From Henricia sp. BOLD:AAB3569 (Eukaryota; Echinodermata; Asteroidea; Spinulosida; Echinasteridae): a stretch of DNA of 64,000 nucleotides. Made by a program: the position numbers and the translations under genes. How positions within the stretch are numbered: position 1 is the first letter of the stretch; every line of letters starts with the position of its first letter. Shown piece after piece: positions 31,201 to 42,324 of this stretch. Under the pieces are notes generated by a model. It searched no databases and had not been told where the DNA came from. It worked only from the letters and a program-made list of their open reading frames with translations. The stretch covers positions 682,001 through 746,000 of the forward strand of contig JBBELK010000509.1 of the NCBI GenBank assembly GCA_037783545.1. Direction: 5' to 3'.

Positions 31201-31793
31201 TGAAAGCAAGGAAATATAATACTAACTTGATGAGTTGCAAACACAAAATACCCTTAGCCTGTTGAGATCAACGCAAATTTCAACTCGGATAAACATACTC
31301 TGGTGGGTGTATTCTGAGTTTTCGAATGTGTTGCTAAACGGCGGCTGAAAGGGCAAATAAAACAATGGGCCGCCCATCGCCCGAATCGGCGGCTAACCTC
31401 AGCTTGGTGTTAACCGCAAAATTACAGCGTTATAACGCTCTATTTACGGCGTTATAACGCCATAATATTACGGCGTTATAACGCCGTAATAGAGCGTTAT
31501 AACGCCCTGGTAATATGGCGTTATAACGCCGTAATTTTACGGCGTTATAAAATTACGCCGTATTAGAGCGTTATAACGCCGTATTAGGGCGTTATAACGC
31601 CCTATTATGGCGTTATAACGCCGTAATAAAAACAAGTAGTTTTGTTGGCGGAAATCAGCCACCGTAGTACGGAGACTTTGACATATGAATGGATCAATTC
31701 CATTTTTCTTTCCCACACAAACTTGCTGAAATTATCTAGGACCATCTAGCATTGTCACACAGTGCGAGGGTGGAAGTAACTTGTTTTAAGGGT
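28212..31793 (-). repeat. Outer part of right arm of giant inverted repeat
   Basis: Reverse complement of 18606-22216, with small indels and substitutions. It carries mirror copies of every landmark of the left arm: hexamer MITE, palindromic array and Helitron-like end (28945-28955). The G-rich stretch of the left arm near 22170-22200 is represented by AAGTGGGGGGTGGGTGG. Confidence 0.9.
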
Positions 31794-33742
31794 ATACGCA
31801 AAATACTTGACATGTGCATGGACCGTATGTGTACACGCTGGCATTTATCGTGTGTAAGCGATTGGTAAAACCTGTAAACACTAAAAACAAAATTTGAAAG
31901 ACCTGAAGAAATTTGTCCGCAAATATCCAATGCCGAATGGCACCTTCAGAGCTCCGTACAAAATGACATACCAACAATGCATTGCATGCAGTGTTCGTGG
32001 TGCGTCGACGTGATCCCGATTTGCTCTAAACTAGCAGATGGCCGCGCGAGGTAGAGCGGAACAAAAGAGGAACAAAGGGACGTCCGCGATTGTATGTGGA
32101 TTCACACCTGGGTGTTCTCGGGTCACATTATTTTACATTACATACACGGAAATGGAGGCCATGTTTAGTATATATAAAAAATAAATTTGCAAAAAAACGT
32201 CATCGCGGGGTTTCATCACCATAAGACCACACATACGAGGCCTGTAATTATGGTTCTCGCTCGTACCGACTGGTGTTAGGAGTCCTGTAATGTGACGAAA
32301 AACTACAAACACACACGTACAACGTCCAATATACCGTGCGCATCCGATACCCCTTTATTGACGGTGACGTAACTTTGCTTCTTTAAACGGTGACGTGTAC
32401 AGAAAGGAATGACGATTCAGTGGATGGATGACCTAATTTGGATGATTTTTGGATTTGGATTGTTCAATCTACACTTAAACAAAATACAAATTGAATAATG
32501 GTAATTAAATCTCGACTACACTAAACTCAATTAACAAGCGGAATAAAACAAAGTGACAGATTAAACATTGATAACATAAGATAATCTTTCAGTCTTTGGA
32601 AGTGTCCAACATGTATATCGTCGCATTCTTGTACAAACTTAACAAAGGGAACATCTGTAATTTTCGTAACTCACTTAAATTATCGCAAATAAATTCAAGG
32701 CTTATCGACTTTTCACTTATCTTCAACAGAGGATTTTCATCCTCAACAATAATTGCGTTATAACGGGAAAACAAAATTAATTAGGCTATACAAATAAATC
32801 GACTGTGGATCTAGAAAAAAAACAATTTACTTACGACACTGGCTATTCTCTGGAGCTTGCAAGTTACAATTGGGTGTGTTGACGTGGCAGTGACTGAAAC
32901 TAGCGATGTCAGCTGGATTATATACATGTGTACATTGCATTTGGGCCTTACATATTACCGTTAAGGAATTCGCAAACGGACTAGTAGGGCCAAAGGCCAT
33001 TTGGCTAGGGTGAGGAAAGGGCTCGTCCCAAATTAGTCGCATATGAACTTGGCGTTGCACTGGACTTGTAAGCTTAAAGGTGAATTCAGCATCAACAATA
33101 CATAAAGTAAAAATATAAGGGAAAGCAATATAACTTTACAAATCCTGAATAAAGAGAAATGCATTGCATTGCGCAGTTGTTGAATGTTCAATGGACCCGA
33201 TATTTTGTTCGACTTCGAGTGCCCCTGCCTAAAGGTGAACAAGTTTTTCAACCGTAATAATAATATAAAAAAGATTGACTCACATGCAGTTTAAAAGATT
33301 AAATCATCAATTTTCGTGTAAAAGTACTGGTTCATTTTTTAAGTCAGTAATTTTAAAATCATCATTTTTGAAGCTTTAACCTCGATCACTATTTTGTGCT
33401 GAAAAAAATGTATATACTTACTTACCCCGGGATGACCGAGTGCAGTTTCAACCTTGTTCTCATGAACAATTATACAGTGTGCACTAACCCTGGGAATGAT
33501 CACTTGAACGATTGTGAACAGCAGGAAATTCCAATTAAAAAAACGGAATCTAGCATATAAATGGAAAATTTAGGAGTCTGATGGGATGATATAGCCAAGT
33601 GACTGACACGGAGAAAAGGGTAGAACCTCTTTTGATCATTTTATGCAAACATTGTCACATTTTGTTGTTTATGTTTAATGCAGTACAAATTTTCATTCAC
33701 CCATGACATGTACCATTTCAAACCCACATTTTCTTGCATAGG
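31794..33742. other. Unannotated DNA
   Basis: 32055-32115 repeats the motif block at 13047-13107. Otherwise nothing recognisable on either strand. Short open frames (for example 32589-32774 and 33033-33251 on the minus strand) show no domain signature. Confidence 0.4.
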
Positions 33743-33747
33743 GTTAT

Positions 33748-34362
33748 TGTTCGGAACGGTGGGTCTGGTTGGGTTTTAATCTCTAACAAGTGGGGCCGCA
33801 ACTAAGAAACTTCTAGCCGATAAACTCAGTTCACAAATTTCTCCTTTGACACAGTTATGTGTTTGATTCCGAGTTTGTTTCTTTCTTTGTTTTCTTGTTT
33901 ATGCTGAAATACAATGAGAGATAAACATAAAGGTCAGTTCTCCAAGAACATTAACATGTTTAAGAAATCAAGCATGGTTTCGGTAAGGCTTGAACTTTCA
34001 CCTACATAGGCCTACACGTAAAAGTGGTCATAATAAACACTTTCGACCATGACAAGTTATGGAAATATTTGCGGGTTAAATACTCCTTAAAAATCATGGT
34101 GTGGTCAATTTAAGCTCACAAAAGTGTAGTATAATAACCAAATGTTAATCTCACCTAGTTAAGAACTTTAAAGCAGCTTATTTCAGGCAAATTTCAACAA
34201 CTTTCCAGCATCAAATAGCAAACATGGTGAAAAATCACGAGGCACTAAAGGCAATGAAAAAATGTGGTGTGTGACAAGGGCGCCACCAATTGTCAAGAAC
34301 AAACTTCATTTTCCAACCATAAAACTGTCATAGCGCCCTCTATGGGCTAAGAGATTTCTACA
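33748..34362 (-). repeat. 3' LTR of BEL/Pao element
   Basis: Starts TGTTCGGAACGG and ends TTTCTACA on the plus strand. Almost identical to 42325-42939. The outer flank is GTTAT. Confidence 0.93.
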
Positions 34363-34600
34363 TAGCCGCCCCCAAATTTCAACGGAAATTTGCATACGGT
34401 ATGTAAAGCTTTAGTAAATAGCACTAAACTACAGGAAACGATAAACAACTTGGCCTTAAAGACATCCGGCCGTCAGGTGTCCGTACGACCTGAAGGTCAC
34501 AGGCGCTCGAGTGAGAAGCGTTTTGCCGGTATCTGCGGCGTCCTCGTCTTCAAGCTTGGGCAGTCGCACGAGTCTTGCAACTGGCCTTTTGTAGGTCTTG
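34363..34600 (-). pseudogene. BEL/Pao pol C-terminal end and polypurine tract
   Basis: The minus strand encodes KRPVARLVRLPKLEDEDA, the usual RPV-LVLL-type end of BEL/Pao pol. It is now separated from the integrase domain by the LINE insertion. AAATTTGGGGGCGGCTA (34363-34379, minus) directly before the LTR is the polypurine tract. Confidence 0.75.
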
Positions 34601-36183
34601 TTAGATTAGATTAGATTAGATTGCTTTATTCAGCCAATGATTAAAAAACAATCACAGGAATTTGTAATGTTGGACTCGCACAACAACAATAATAAACATA
34701 TAATTACATAAAGTATACAAACAATTTTTTAAAATTAAATGAAAAAAGCTCCCTCTGTTAAAGACCTACACAGCCGACGATATAAAATCTATTTCTGAAA
34801 TGGTTGATTTATACAAACATATTTTAGACATTAAAAAACCCCATTGTTAAAAAAACCCGCACGGCCGATGATATAAAAACTATTTTTGAAACTGTTGGTT
34901 AATACATGTACATACACATTTTATACATTAAAAGTCCCCATTGTTAAAAACCCGCACGGCCGATGGTATAAAACTATCTCTGAAACGGTTGGTTTTTGCA
35001 CCTATTGATCTCATCCTTCTTCCTGAAGGCATCATGTGGAAGAACTCATTAGTTGGGTGATGCACATCCTTAACAATGTTTTCGACACGTTTTCTCATTC
35101 TCTTATCATAGATTGTCTTCATGTCATCCAACTTAAATCCAATTATGCGCGATGCGTTTTTGGCCACCCGATTCAGTTTATAAATTTCACACTCAGGAGT
35201 GACATTGAACCAGACAATAATAGAGCTGGTCAGGCAAGATTCAATTACACATCTATAAAAATTAATCAAAATATGTCTGCTAACACCAAAGGATTTCAGT
35301 CTACGTAGAAAATACAAACGTTGTTGGGCCCTTTTCAAATTTTCAGATACTTGATTTGACCAAGACAGGGTGTTTATTATGAATATACCGAGAAACTTAA
35401 AACAATCTACAATGTCCACATCTCTTCCGTTAATGACAATTGGTTCAATTTGACCTTTATTTTTACGAAAGTCAATTATCATTTCCTTAGTTTTGTCAAC
35501 GTTCAAGACAAGATTGTTCGATTCAGACCATTTTACAAGAGATGATACTTGACTTCTATAACTGGATTCGTCGCCATTACAAATTAAACCACTAAGGGTG
35601 GTATAATCAGCAAATTTTACAATCACGCTAGATGGATCATCCACTTTACAATCATGTGTAAATAGACTATACAAAAGAGGAGAAAGACCACAGCCCTGCG
35701 GTGTTCCAGTGCTCAGAACAATTGGTTTCGAGAAATTTGAACCGATTCTCACAATTTGTCTACGTTTCAATAAAAAATCTAAAACCCACTTGCATAGAGA
35801 TCCTGGTAAATTAAGATCAATCAGCTTTTGATAAAGCTTAGACGGGACTATAGTATTAAAAGCAGATGAGTAGTCAATGAATAAAATACGAGCATATTTT
35901 GATGAATTTGGTCTTCCAGGTTCAAGGTGCTTTAAGATAAAATGCAAACAGTAATTCACAGCATCTTCAACGCATCGATTTGTCCGATACGCAAATTGAC
36001 ACGGGTCCAAATCACATGGCAGTATTGATTTCATGAAATTCATCACTAAACGTTCGAAACACTTAGCAATCTGTGACGTCAAGGCCACTGGCCTATAATC
36101 ATTCAGGGAACTGATCAGTTTCTTTTTCGGCACTGGAACGATGATCGAGTTCTTGAAAGACTCGGGCAGTTTGGCTATGCTGA
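34601..36183 (-). mobile_element. 5'-truncated CR1/Rex-like LINE inside BEL/Pao
   Basis: Ends on the minus strand in a short (TCTAA)n microsatellite (34601-34620), as CR1/L2-clade elements often do. The 5' side is cut inside the RT domain at about 36183. It interrupts the C-terminal coding of the BEL/Pao element between GRIRVADVKVG and RPVARLVRLP, so it inserted later than the LTR element. No clear target duplication was identified. Confidence 0.85.
34928..36183 (-). pseudogene. LINE reverse transcriptase (5'-truncated)
   Basis: Open from the truncation to 34928, at least 401 residues after the Met at 36133. RT motifs in order: NDYRPVALTSQIAKCFERLV, RILFIDYSSAFNTIVP (motif A), STGTPQGCGLSPLLYSLF (motif B), VIVKFADYTTLSGLI (motif C), then NNLVLNVDKTKEMIIDFR and FKFLGIFI. 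Motif C reads FADYT where active enzymes have FADDT, so one catalytic Asp is lost. The C-terminal part (CYR-type RIIGFKLDDMKTIYDKR, FIPSAVRVFN) follows the CR1/Rex family pattern. The endonuclease is missing because of the truncation. Confidence 0.9.
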
Positions 36184-37730
36184 GTTGCCCACCTTCACAT
36201 CGGCAACCCGAATTCGGCCGTCACTACCTGGCAGTACTTCGACGATCTTGCCGACCGGCCACTGAGATCGCGTAAGTTGAGGGTCTGCAATCATGACCAC
36301 CTCTCCGACAGTAAGATTATCCACCTCGCGATGCCATTTTTGACGAATCTGCAATGCCGGAAGGTAGGAGTGGATAAACTGCCGTTAAAACTGGTCCGCA
36401 ATCACTTGTGTCTCCATGTGCGGCGTCCCTTGAATACAGACTCGTCGTAGACTACCATGGGCAAAGCTGGGTCACGCCGCCCCATTAGAAGCATATTCGG
36501 GGTAACTGGATCGACGTCAGATACCTCCGAGGAGGCATATCCCAACGGCTTGGAATTTAGCATGCCCTCAATTTCAGTGAGGACGGTGCGAAGCACAGGC
36601 TCGGGTATCGAGCGGTCTCCAAGAACACCTCTCAGTGCGGTCTTAACAGAACGTATTTCTCGTTCCCAGAGTCCGCCGAAGTGCGGTGCATTAGGAGGGT
36701 TGAACTTGAATGTAACCCTGTACCGAGCGAGACGGTGAACCAGGGCGGGCTCCATTTCTGCCAATGCCTGCCGAATCTCAGTCTCCGCACCCTTGAAGTT
36801 GGTCCCGCAGTCACTTAGCAATTCATGGGGTACACCCCTACGGGAGGCAAATCTCCGATATGCCATCAAGAAGTGGTCTGTGTCAAGTGACTCTACAAGC
36901 TCGAGGTGGACAGCTCGAGTCGTCATGCACTTAAATATCAAGCCCCAACGTTTCTCTTGTCGTCGGCCAATTTTCACTCGAAAGGGACCAAAGCAATCCA
37001 TGCCAGTTGAGAAAAAGGGGGGCTTGAGCAGTCTCAAGCGAGACTCCGGTAGGTCTGCCATTCTTGGCACTTGAGGTTTCCCCCTCCATCGACGACACTC
37101 AGGGCAAGCTCGGAGGATCCCTTTGATAGCTGTACGCCCGCGGACAATCCAGTAGCGGCGACGCAGGTACGCGAAGACTTGTTCAGTACCGGCCTCGTGA
37201 CCAAAATGACGATCTGCCTCTTGGATGCACAGCTTACTGACTGGATGATGAGGGTCAAGGACGATGGGATGAGGCTCTAAGTCTACGGACTCATTATGAG
37301 GTACCTTCCTCAGACGACCACCGACACGGATTACTCCAGAAGTGGCATCTACCTCTGGGGCCAGCTCCCGGAGACGGCTATCCCGGGACACTTCTTTGCC
37401 CTTCTCAAGAGCATTGAGGTCTTCCTTGAAGTTTTCCAGCTGGGCACGACGGAGGATTTGGTTTTCTATCGCACATGTCTGTTCTGGAGTAAGAGCTTCC
37501 GTCTCAAGATCATGATCTGGGAAAAGTTGTTGACCCAAGGCATCAACTAAAGATGTCCAAGTCTTGTGGTTGCCGAAATCGAGGTCCGCTACCGGACCCG
37601 CTATGGTAAGGCCGCAGAATTGGTTTCCCTTCTCCTCACCATGATCGATTACTGATGTTGCACGAGTCCTTTTGCCAGGTGTCTGGGTAAGCGCGTAGCC
37701 ATTGAGGACCATCATTCCAACGCGAGCCAC
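36184..37730 (-). pseudogene. BEL/Pao integrase (frameshifted)
   Basis: A 442-residue frame (37730-36402) overlaps the end of the RNase H frame out of register. A His-His-Cys-Cys zinc site (HFGHEAG ... ACPECRRW) precedes the catalytic core: MDCFGPF (Asp), LSDCGTNFKG (Asp) and GGLWEREIRSVK (Glu). This is the DDE triad that inserts element DNA and produces the 5-bp target duplication. After 36402 coding continues in another frame with VGEVVMIADPQLTRSQWPVG and a DGRIRVADVKVG segment, typical of the BEL/Pao C-terminal domain, up to the LINE junction. At least two frameshifts. Confidence 0.88.
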
Positions 37731-40700
37731 TTCCTAACTCCGAGACTGATAGTCCTCGAGTGATGTCGTCTGCTGGGTTATCAGCCGAGCGGACGTAACG
37801 CCATTCAGTCCCTGCTGTCAAGGTCTGAATTTCGGAAATGCGAGTGCCGACAAAAACTTTGAAGCGACAAGAGTCGGACTGTATCCATGTCAATACAGTG
37901 GTCGAGTCGCTCCACATCATCACATATTGGATGTCAACATCCAGTGTCTGGGTGATGAACTGTGCTAGTTGGGCTCCCACAAGGGCTGCCATGAGTTCCA
38001 AACGGGGCATGGAAGTCCGGCGTTGAGGAGCTACGCGACACTTTGCCAGAACGAAACTAAGAAAAACTTGTTCCTGTGCATCTACGGGGCGCATGTATGC
38101 CACTGCCCCATACAGCCTCTCGGACGAGTCACAAAACACGTGTAGAGACCTCTTGACAGTCGCACTATCAACATGCGAGGGAGTGTAGCATCGTTGCAGT
38201 CGAACGGTTGGAATTTGCTCCAGCTCAGCACACCAATCATCACACCGGTGCTTGATATCTGCATTGGCGACTACTTCATCCCAATCCAACTTCTCCATCC
38301 ACAGCTCTTGAACAATCTTCTTTGCTCGAGCAGTGAAAGGTGCGATACTACCGAGGGGTTCAAACTGGCTAGCAAGCACGCGAAGGGCAGTGCGTTTGGT
38401 GAGCGGTTGTTCCTGTGGTACCTTGGCTGGATGGCATAACTCATCTGTCTGACAGTCCCAACTCAAACCCAAGGCGGGTTCCATCTCACAGCCTTGGTCG
38501 TCCAGTGAGAGCGAGCGAATCTGACGGTTAGAGCGAACGGCTTCGGGTAGATCTTTCACGACATCAGGATGACTGCTGGCATATTTTACCATATCAAATC
38601 CGGAGTCCTTGAGGCAACGGCGGGTGTTCTCAACAAGCTCCTTTGCTTGATCCATATTGTGGCCACTGGCCAGCTGGTTGTCAACATACGTTTCTCGTTC
38701 AACGGTTTTCTGGACAGATGGGTATTTTTCCTTTCCATCCCGGGCAGCCTTCTGCAGAGCAAAAGTAGCACAACACGGGCTACAAGCTGCTCCGAACGGC
38801 AGCACAAGCCACTGGAAGACCAACCAAGTCTTTCGATTTTCATCCCACCAGAGGAAACGGAACCTGGGACGGTCCTCGGGAGATAACCGAACCTGGTGAA
38901 ACATCGCAGTTATATCACCAGAAACCGCGACACGGCCTTGACGAAAACGAAGTAATACTTCTAACAAGGATGGGTTCAGAGTCGGTCCAGCTAGCAATTC
39001 GTTGTTGAGGCTCTGGTTCATGTACTCAAAGGAACAATTAAACACAAGGCGGAACTTGTTGCTACTGTAGACAACATGATAAGGGATAAACCAAGATGGT
39101 GTCCCTGTTGCTTGAACTTCGGCGACCGTTCCCAGTTCTTGGACATGCTCTTGCTTCTTGAGCTTTTCCAGGTAAGTGTCACAGAACTCGGCTAGAATTG
39201 GGTCAGAGCCCATTTTCCTCTTGTGTGCACGGGCCAGTGCCTCAACTGCATGTGAAGGGCCTTCAGGACGACTGGAACCGGGCTTCCACAGAAGTGGGGT
39301 CTGTAGTCGTGAGATTCCCTGGACATGCACTCGTACAGTCTTCTCTTCAAGAATCTGAATGGCGACTTTATCAAGTCGCGACCGTGTTGCCTCCTTTTCA
39401 TTGATATGGGGTAATTTATCGATAGCCATGAATCTTTCCATCATGCGATGGAGATCATGCTCTGGCTGTTGACACCTGGTAAACAGCACTTGTTGGTGGG
39501 TCGCTAACTTGCTTGGGTGCTGAAGTCCCTGCCTACCCTGGACGGTCCATCCGAAGAGGGTTTTTACTCCTACTGGAGAACTAGTCTTTGGTCCAGTTCG
39601 GACCTCAGTGCTCAGAGACAGCTCGATATGATCGGCGCCTATTAAGACGGCTGGTTGCACTTTATGTGCCGTAAACAGAGGCAACTCTCTCAAGTGTGGC
39701 CATTTGGCCTGCAGCTTCTCCGCAGATAAGCTGTAGTCAGCCAGCTGAAATTCTTTAGCTGTGAACGCACACTTAATCTGGAACTGCTGATCTGGATCAT
39801 TTCTGGCCGAAACGGAAAAGTCGACGCACTTGCCATTCCAACTTGTATCTCCCATTACGGTCTCCACACGCAGCCTCTCGGCAGACCCGGGAATTTCTAA
39901 CCTCTTGACAGCTTGCGGAAGGATCATGGTGCGCTCTGCACACTCATCGAGTATGCCGTACGTATCTAACTTCCCCGAAGCCCCATACAGGGTGAGTGGA
40001 ACGACTTTAATCAAAACATCACGATCGTAGTCGAGCGTCGGCTTAGACCCCACTCCAGAGCAGAGAACGGTGCCCTGGGTCTTGGGAAGGATCTTCACCA
40101 CCTCATGTAGACTAGTACGGTGATCTTCTTGGCAAGTCCCACACTTCTTGGGGAACGGACACGTTTTCTCGTGTTTTTTGGCACATTTGTTGCAACGTCG
40201 TGTATCCTTCAGCCACTGCAGTTTCTGGTCACGGTTCAAGTTATTAAACTTCTCACAAGTTTCCAGGTGATGTCCAGACTCCCTTATGTTACAGTACAGA
40301 CAGGTAATTCTATCGCCAGTCCAAGTACTAGGAACTGATGATTCTGGTGTTGACGGCTTATTACCGAACATTTTGCCGGCATCAAGAGAGGAATTCACCA
40401 CGCTGGGCTTTGTGCGGGCCACGTAGCTTCTTGTCGGTTGTGGTTGACAAATTTTCCCAGTTGGACGTCTGCGGTCAGGTGGCAATGGTTTGTCCTTCCC
40501 TGGCCTCTTTGCTGATCTCTCAAGAAGTATCAACCCTGCCGGACCGGTCTTCTCCTCGAGCCACTGGCTGAGAGTCTCCACAGTGTAGGTCTGACCCTGA
40601 CCCTTTTTCCACATCTTGGAAAGAAACTCGGTATGGAGTCTCTCTGGGAGCTTCTGTGATAACGAAGCAGCATACTTATGATTCTGTAGTTCTGCTTCGA

Positions 40701-41559
40701 GGTTCAGATGAGCAGCTGTCTCCACCAGGGTGACTAACTCATCGGAAAGATCTCTCAACCCTGCCCAGTCGTTAGGGGAGACATACGACCGCATTTCCAA
40801 TTGAGTAAGCAGACCTTGAACTATACGTCCCGGTTCTCCAAAGGCCCGGTCAAACTGCTTCATAGTAGACTGGTAGGCCTTGTCACCAAGAATCATATTT
40901 CGGTCGGCTATGGCTAGCGGACGCCCTCCCAAATGGCTGCGCAGATATGCAAATTTCGTAGCCTCTGGCAGCTGAAACTCTGTCTTACTCATGATACTGT
41001 CCCACAGGGAACGGAACACCACATACTGCCGCACATTATGTTCGTCATCGAACTTGGGAATTTCCAGTTTTGGTAGACTGTCGACAAACATGCCATATCT
41101 GTAGGGGTAGAACTCTTGCTTGCTCTTTGGACTGGATGGTTCACGTTTTCCCTGGGGGAGAGGAGTGGATGGCTCAGAACCCTCATTGCCACTACTACTA
41201 GAGTTGGTCTGTTCGAAGGTTGGACTCGAAGGCGAGACGGTGACTTTACTGGCCTCACCTTGTACCGTAGGGGAGGCTGCTTGCACACTCATCACCGACT
41301 GCTGGGTCTGCATATTGGGTGAGGACACGATGTGCGTTGCATTTGGGTTGGCCGCCCCTTGAACGGTTGTCATTGTTGCCGCCCCTGGAATGGTCGTTTT
41401 TGCACCCGGTGTAAGGGTGTATCCTGCATTATGCAAGATAAAGTCAGTATGACCTGTACTAGGAGGAAAAAAGGAGTTAGGCCCAACATGACAATTACCA
41501 TGCATTGATACAGTATTAGTTGTAGTGTACACTGGCATATGGATGAAACTACAATACAT
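37636..41559 (-). CDS. pol: BEL/Pao polyprotein: gag-PR-RT-RNase H
   Basis: A 1307-residue open frame. Residues about 155-310: Pao-type gag domain (KLEIPKFDDEHNVRQYVVF, LGGRPLAIADRNMILGDKAY). 415-480: Cys/His knuckles (CLYCNIRESGHHLETC, CNKCAKKHEKTC). About 520-640: retropepsin-like region with GILDECAERTMI, where the usual D-S/T-G is altered to D-E-C. About 840-990: RT with SGDITAMFHQV (motif A), LPFGAACSP (motif B) and TYVDNQL (motif C, YVDN; the second Asp is Asn). About 1060-1110: Pao linker (LASQFEPLGSIAPFTARAK). 1140-1245: RNase H with CDSS, RLELMAAL, WSDSTTVL and NPADDITRG. The frame shifts at both ends, so the stated start is only the first in-frame Met. Confidence 0.93.
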   Translation of the reverse strand: MYCSFIHMPVYTTTNTVSMHGNCHVGPNSFFPPSTGHTDFILHNAGYTLTPGAKTTIPGAATMTTVQGAANPNATHIVSSPNMQTQQSVMSVQAASPTVQGEASKVTVSPSSPTFEQTNSSSSGNEGSEPSTPLPQGKREPSSPKSKQEFYPYRYGMFVDSLPKLEIPKFDDEHNVRQYVVFRSLWDSIMSKTEFQLPEATKFAYLRSHLGGRPLAIADRNMILGDKAYQSTMKQFDRAFGEPGRIVQGLLTQLEMRSYVSPNDWAGLRDLSDELVTLVETAAHLNLEAELQNHKYAASLSQKLPERLHTEFLSKMWKKGQGQTYTVETLSQWLEEKTGPAGLILLERSAKRPGKDKPLPPDRRRPTGKICQPQPTRSYVARTKPSVVNSSLDAGKMFGNKPSTPESSVPSTWTGDRITCLYCNIRESGHHLETCEKFNNLNRDQKLQWLKDTRRCNKCAKKHEKTCPFPKKCGTCQEDHRTSLHEVVKILPKTQGTVLCSGVGSKPTLDYDRDVLIKVVPLTLYGASGKLDTYGILDECAERTMILPQAVKRLEIPGSAERLRVETVMGDTSWNGKCVDFSVSARNDPDQQFQIKCAFTAKEFQLADYSLSAEKLQAKWPHLRELPLFTAHKVQPAVLIGADHIELSLSTEVRTGPKTSSPVGVKTLFGWTVQGRQGLQHPSKLATHQQVLFTRCQQPEHDLHRMMERFMAIDKLPHINEKEATRSRLDKVAIQILEEKTVRVHVQGISRLQTPLLWKPGSSRPEGPSHAVEALARAHKRKMGSDPILAEFCDTYLEKLKKQEHVQELGTVAEVQATGTPSWFIPYHVVYSSNKFRLVFNCSFEYMNQSLNNELLAGPTLNPSLLEVLLRFRQGRVAVSGDITAMFHQVRLSPEDRPRFRFLWWDENRKTWLVFQWLVLPFGAACSPCCATFALQKAARDGKEKYPSVQKTVERETYVDNQLASGHNMDQAKELVENTRRCLKDSGFDMVKYASSHPDVVKDLPEAVRSNRQIRSLSLDDQGCEMEPALGLSWDCQTDELCHPAKVPQEQPLTKRTALRVLASQFEPLGSIAPFTARAKKIVQELWMEKLDWDEVVANADIKHRCDDWCAELEQIPTVRLQRCYTPSHVDSATVKRSLHVFCDSSERLYGAVAYMRPVDAQEQVFLSFVLAKCRVAPQRRTSMPRLELMAALVGAQLAQFITQTLDVDIQYVMMWSDSTTVLTWIQSDSCRFKVFVGTRISEIQTLTAGTEWRYVRSADNPADDITRGLSVSELGSGSRWNDGPQWLRAYPDTWQKDSCNISNRSW

Positions 41560-41756
41560 GTACTAACAGGTTTAGGTGTGACCACTACAGTAGTAGTCAC
41601 CGGTGTACTACTAGGAATTACATGTACATTATTACAAAGTCTAGTGTCTGCAGTTCGAGAGTCTGCAGGCTCATGTGCCTGTGGCAAATCTAACTGTGGA
41701 TTGCTTATGTCCAGGAGTTGCTGTTGCAAGCACTGTTTTTCCAGTTCAATTTCTGC

Positions 41757-42257
41757 CTAGTGTCTGAAGTTATCCTCAACATGTTGTTCTTGCTGTTCCG
41801 CCAGCAGGCGTGCTTCAACAAAAAGCTGTTGAGAATGAATGCGCTGCAGTTCAAAGTTTTCCTCCGTCTGAGTAGCCTCTCGTCGAATGCGCAAGGTTTC
41901 GTCATTGGCTTCTTTCCTCAAGTCATGCAATTTCTGCTGTGATGCACTCTCCGACAACCGTCTTTCAATCTCCGACCGGGAGAGTGACTTGGTCGAGCTG
42001 GCGGTTTTCTTACTCCGTCGCGATTCCCCACTGCACACTGAAGCAGTTTTCGGTACATGTGGATGTGGCCGGGAGAGAGAAATGTCAGGATCACAGCGAA
42101 GACTTGGGGGAAGACTAACATGATGATCTCGCGTCAGGCGAAAGAGGTTATGCCGCACACGTGTAGGCCGATGTCCTGCCACACTTTCAGGCTGGTCAAT
42201 CAGACTGGTAGGGGCTGATACGGGTTCTGGTACGGGCGTGTCCACCGTATTATTCAT
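41757..42257 (-). pseudogene. gag: BEL/Pao gag N-terminus (ends at TAG)
   Basis: 166 residues from the ATG at 42257, about 45 bp after the primer site. The N-terminal half is Pro/Ser/Arg-rich. The C-terminal half is a charged coiled-coil (EIERRLSESASQQKLHDLRK, RIRREATQTEENFELQRI). It ends at a single TAG (41757-41759), after which the same frame continues with coiled-coil residues (ELEKQCLQQQLLDI) to about 41560. The TAG is therefore either a nonsense mutation or a readthrough signal. The pol-bearing frame is then reached by a frameshift. Confidence 0.75.
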
Positions 42258-42301
42258 GCTGGACTGAAATTGATCTGATGCTGAAACCCACGATACAGAG
42301 A

Positions 42302-42318
42302 TCCGGCTCGAAGGACCA
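42302..42318 (-). promoter_or_regulatory. Primer-binding site, tRNA-Tyr-like
   Basis: The plus strand reads TCCGGCTCGAAGGACCA, which equals the 3' end of animal tRNA-Tyr plus CCA as I remember it. The minus-strand genomic RNA would therefore pair with tRNA-Tyr to prime DNA synthesis. Confidence 0.75.
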
Positions 42319-42324
42319 AAAATA

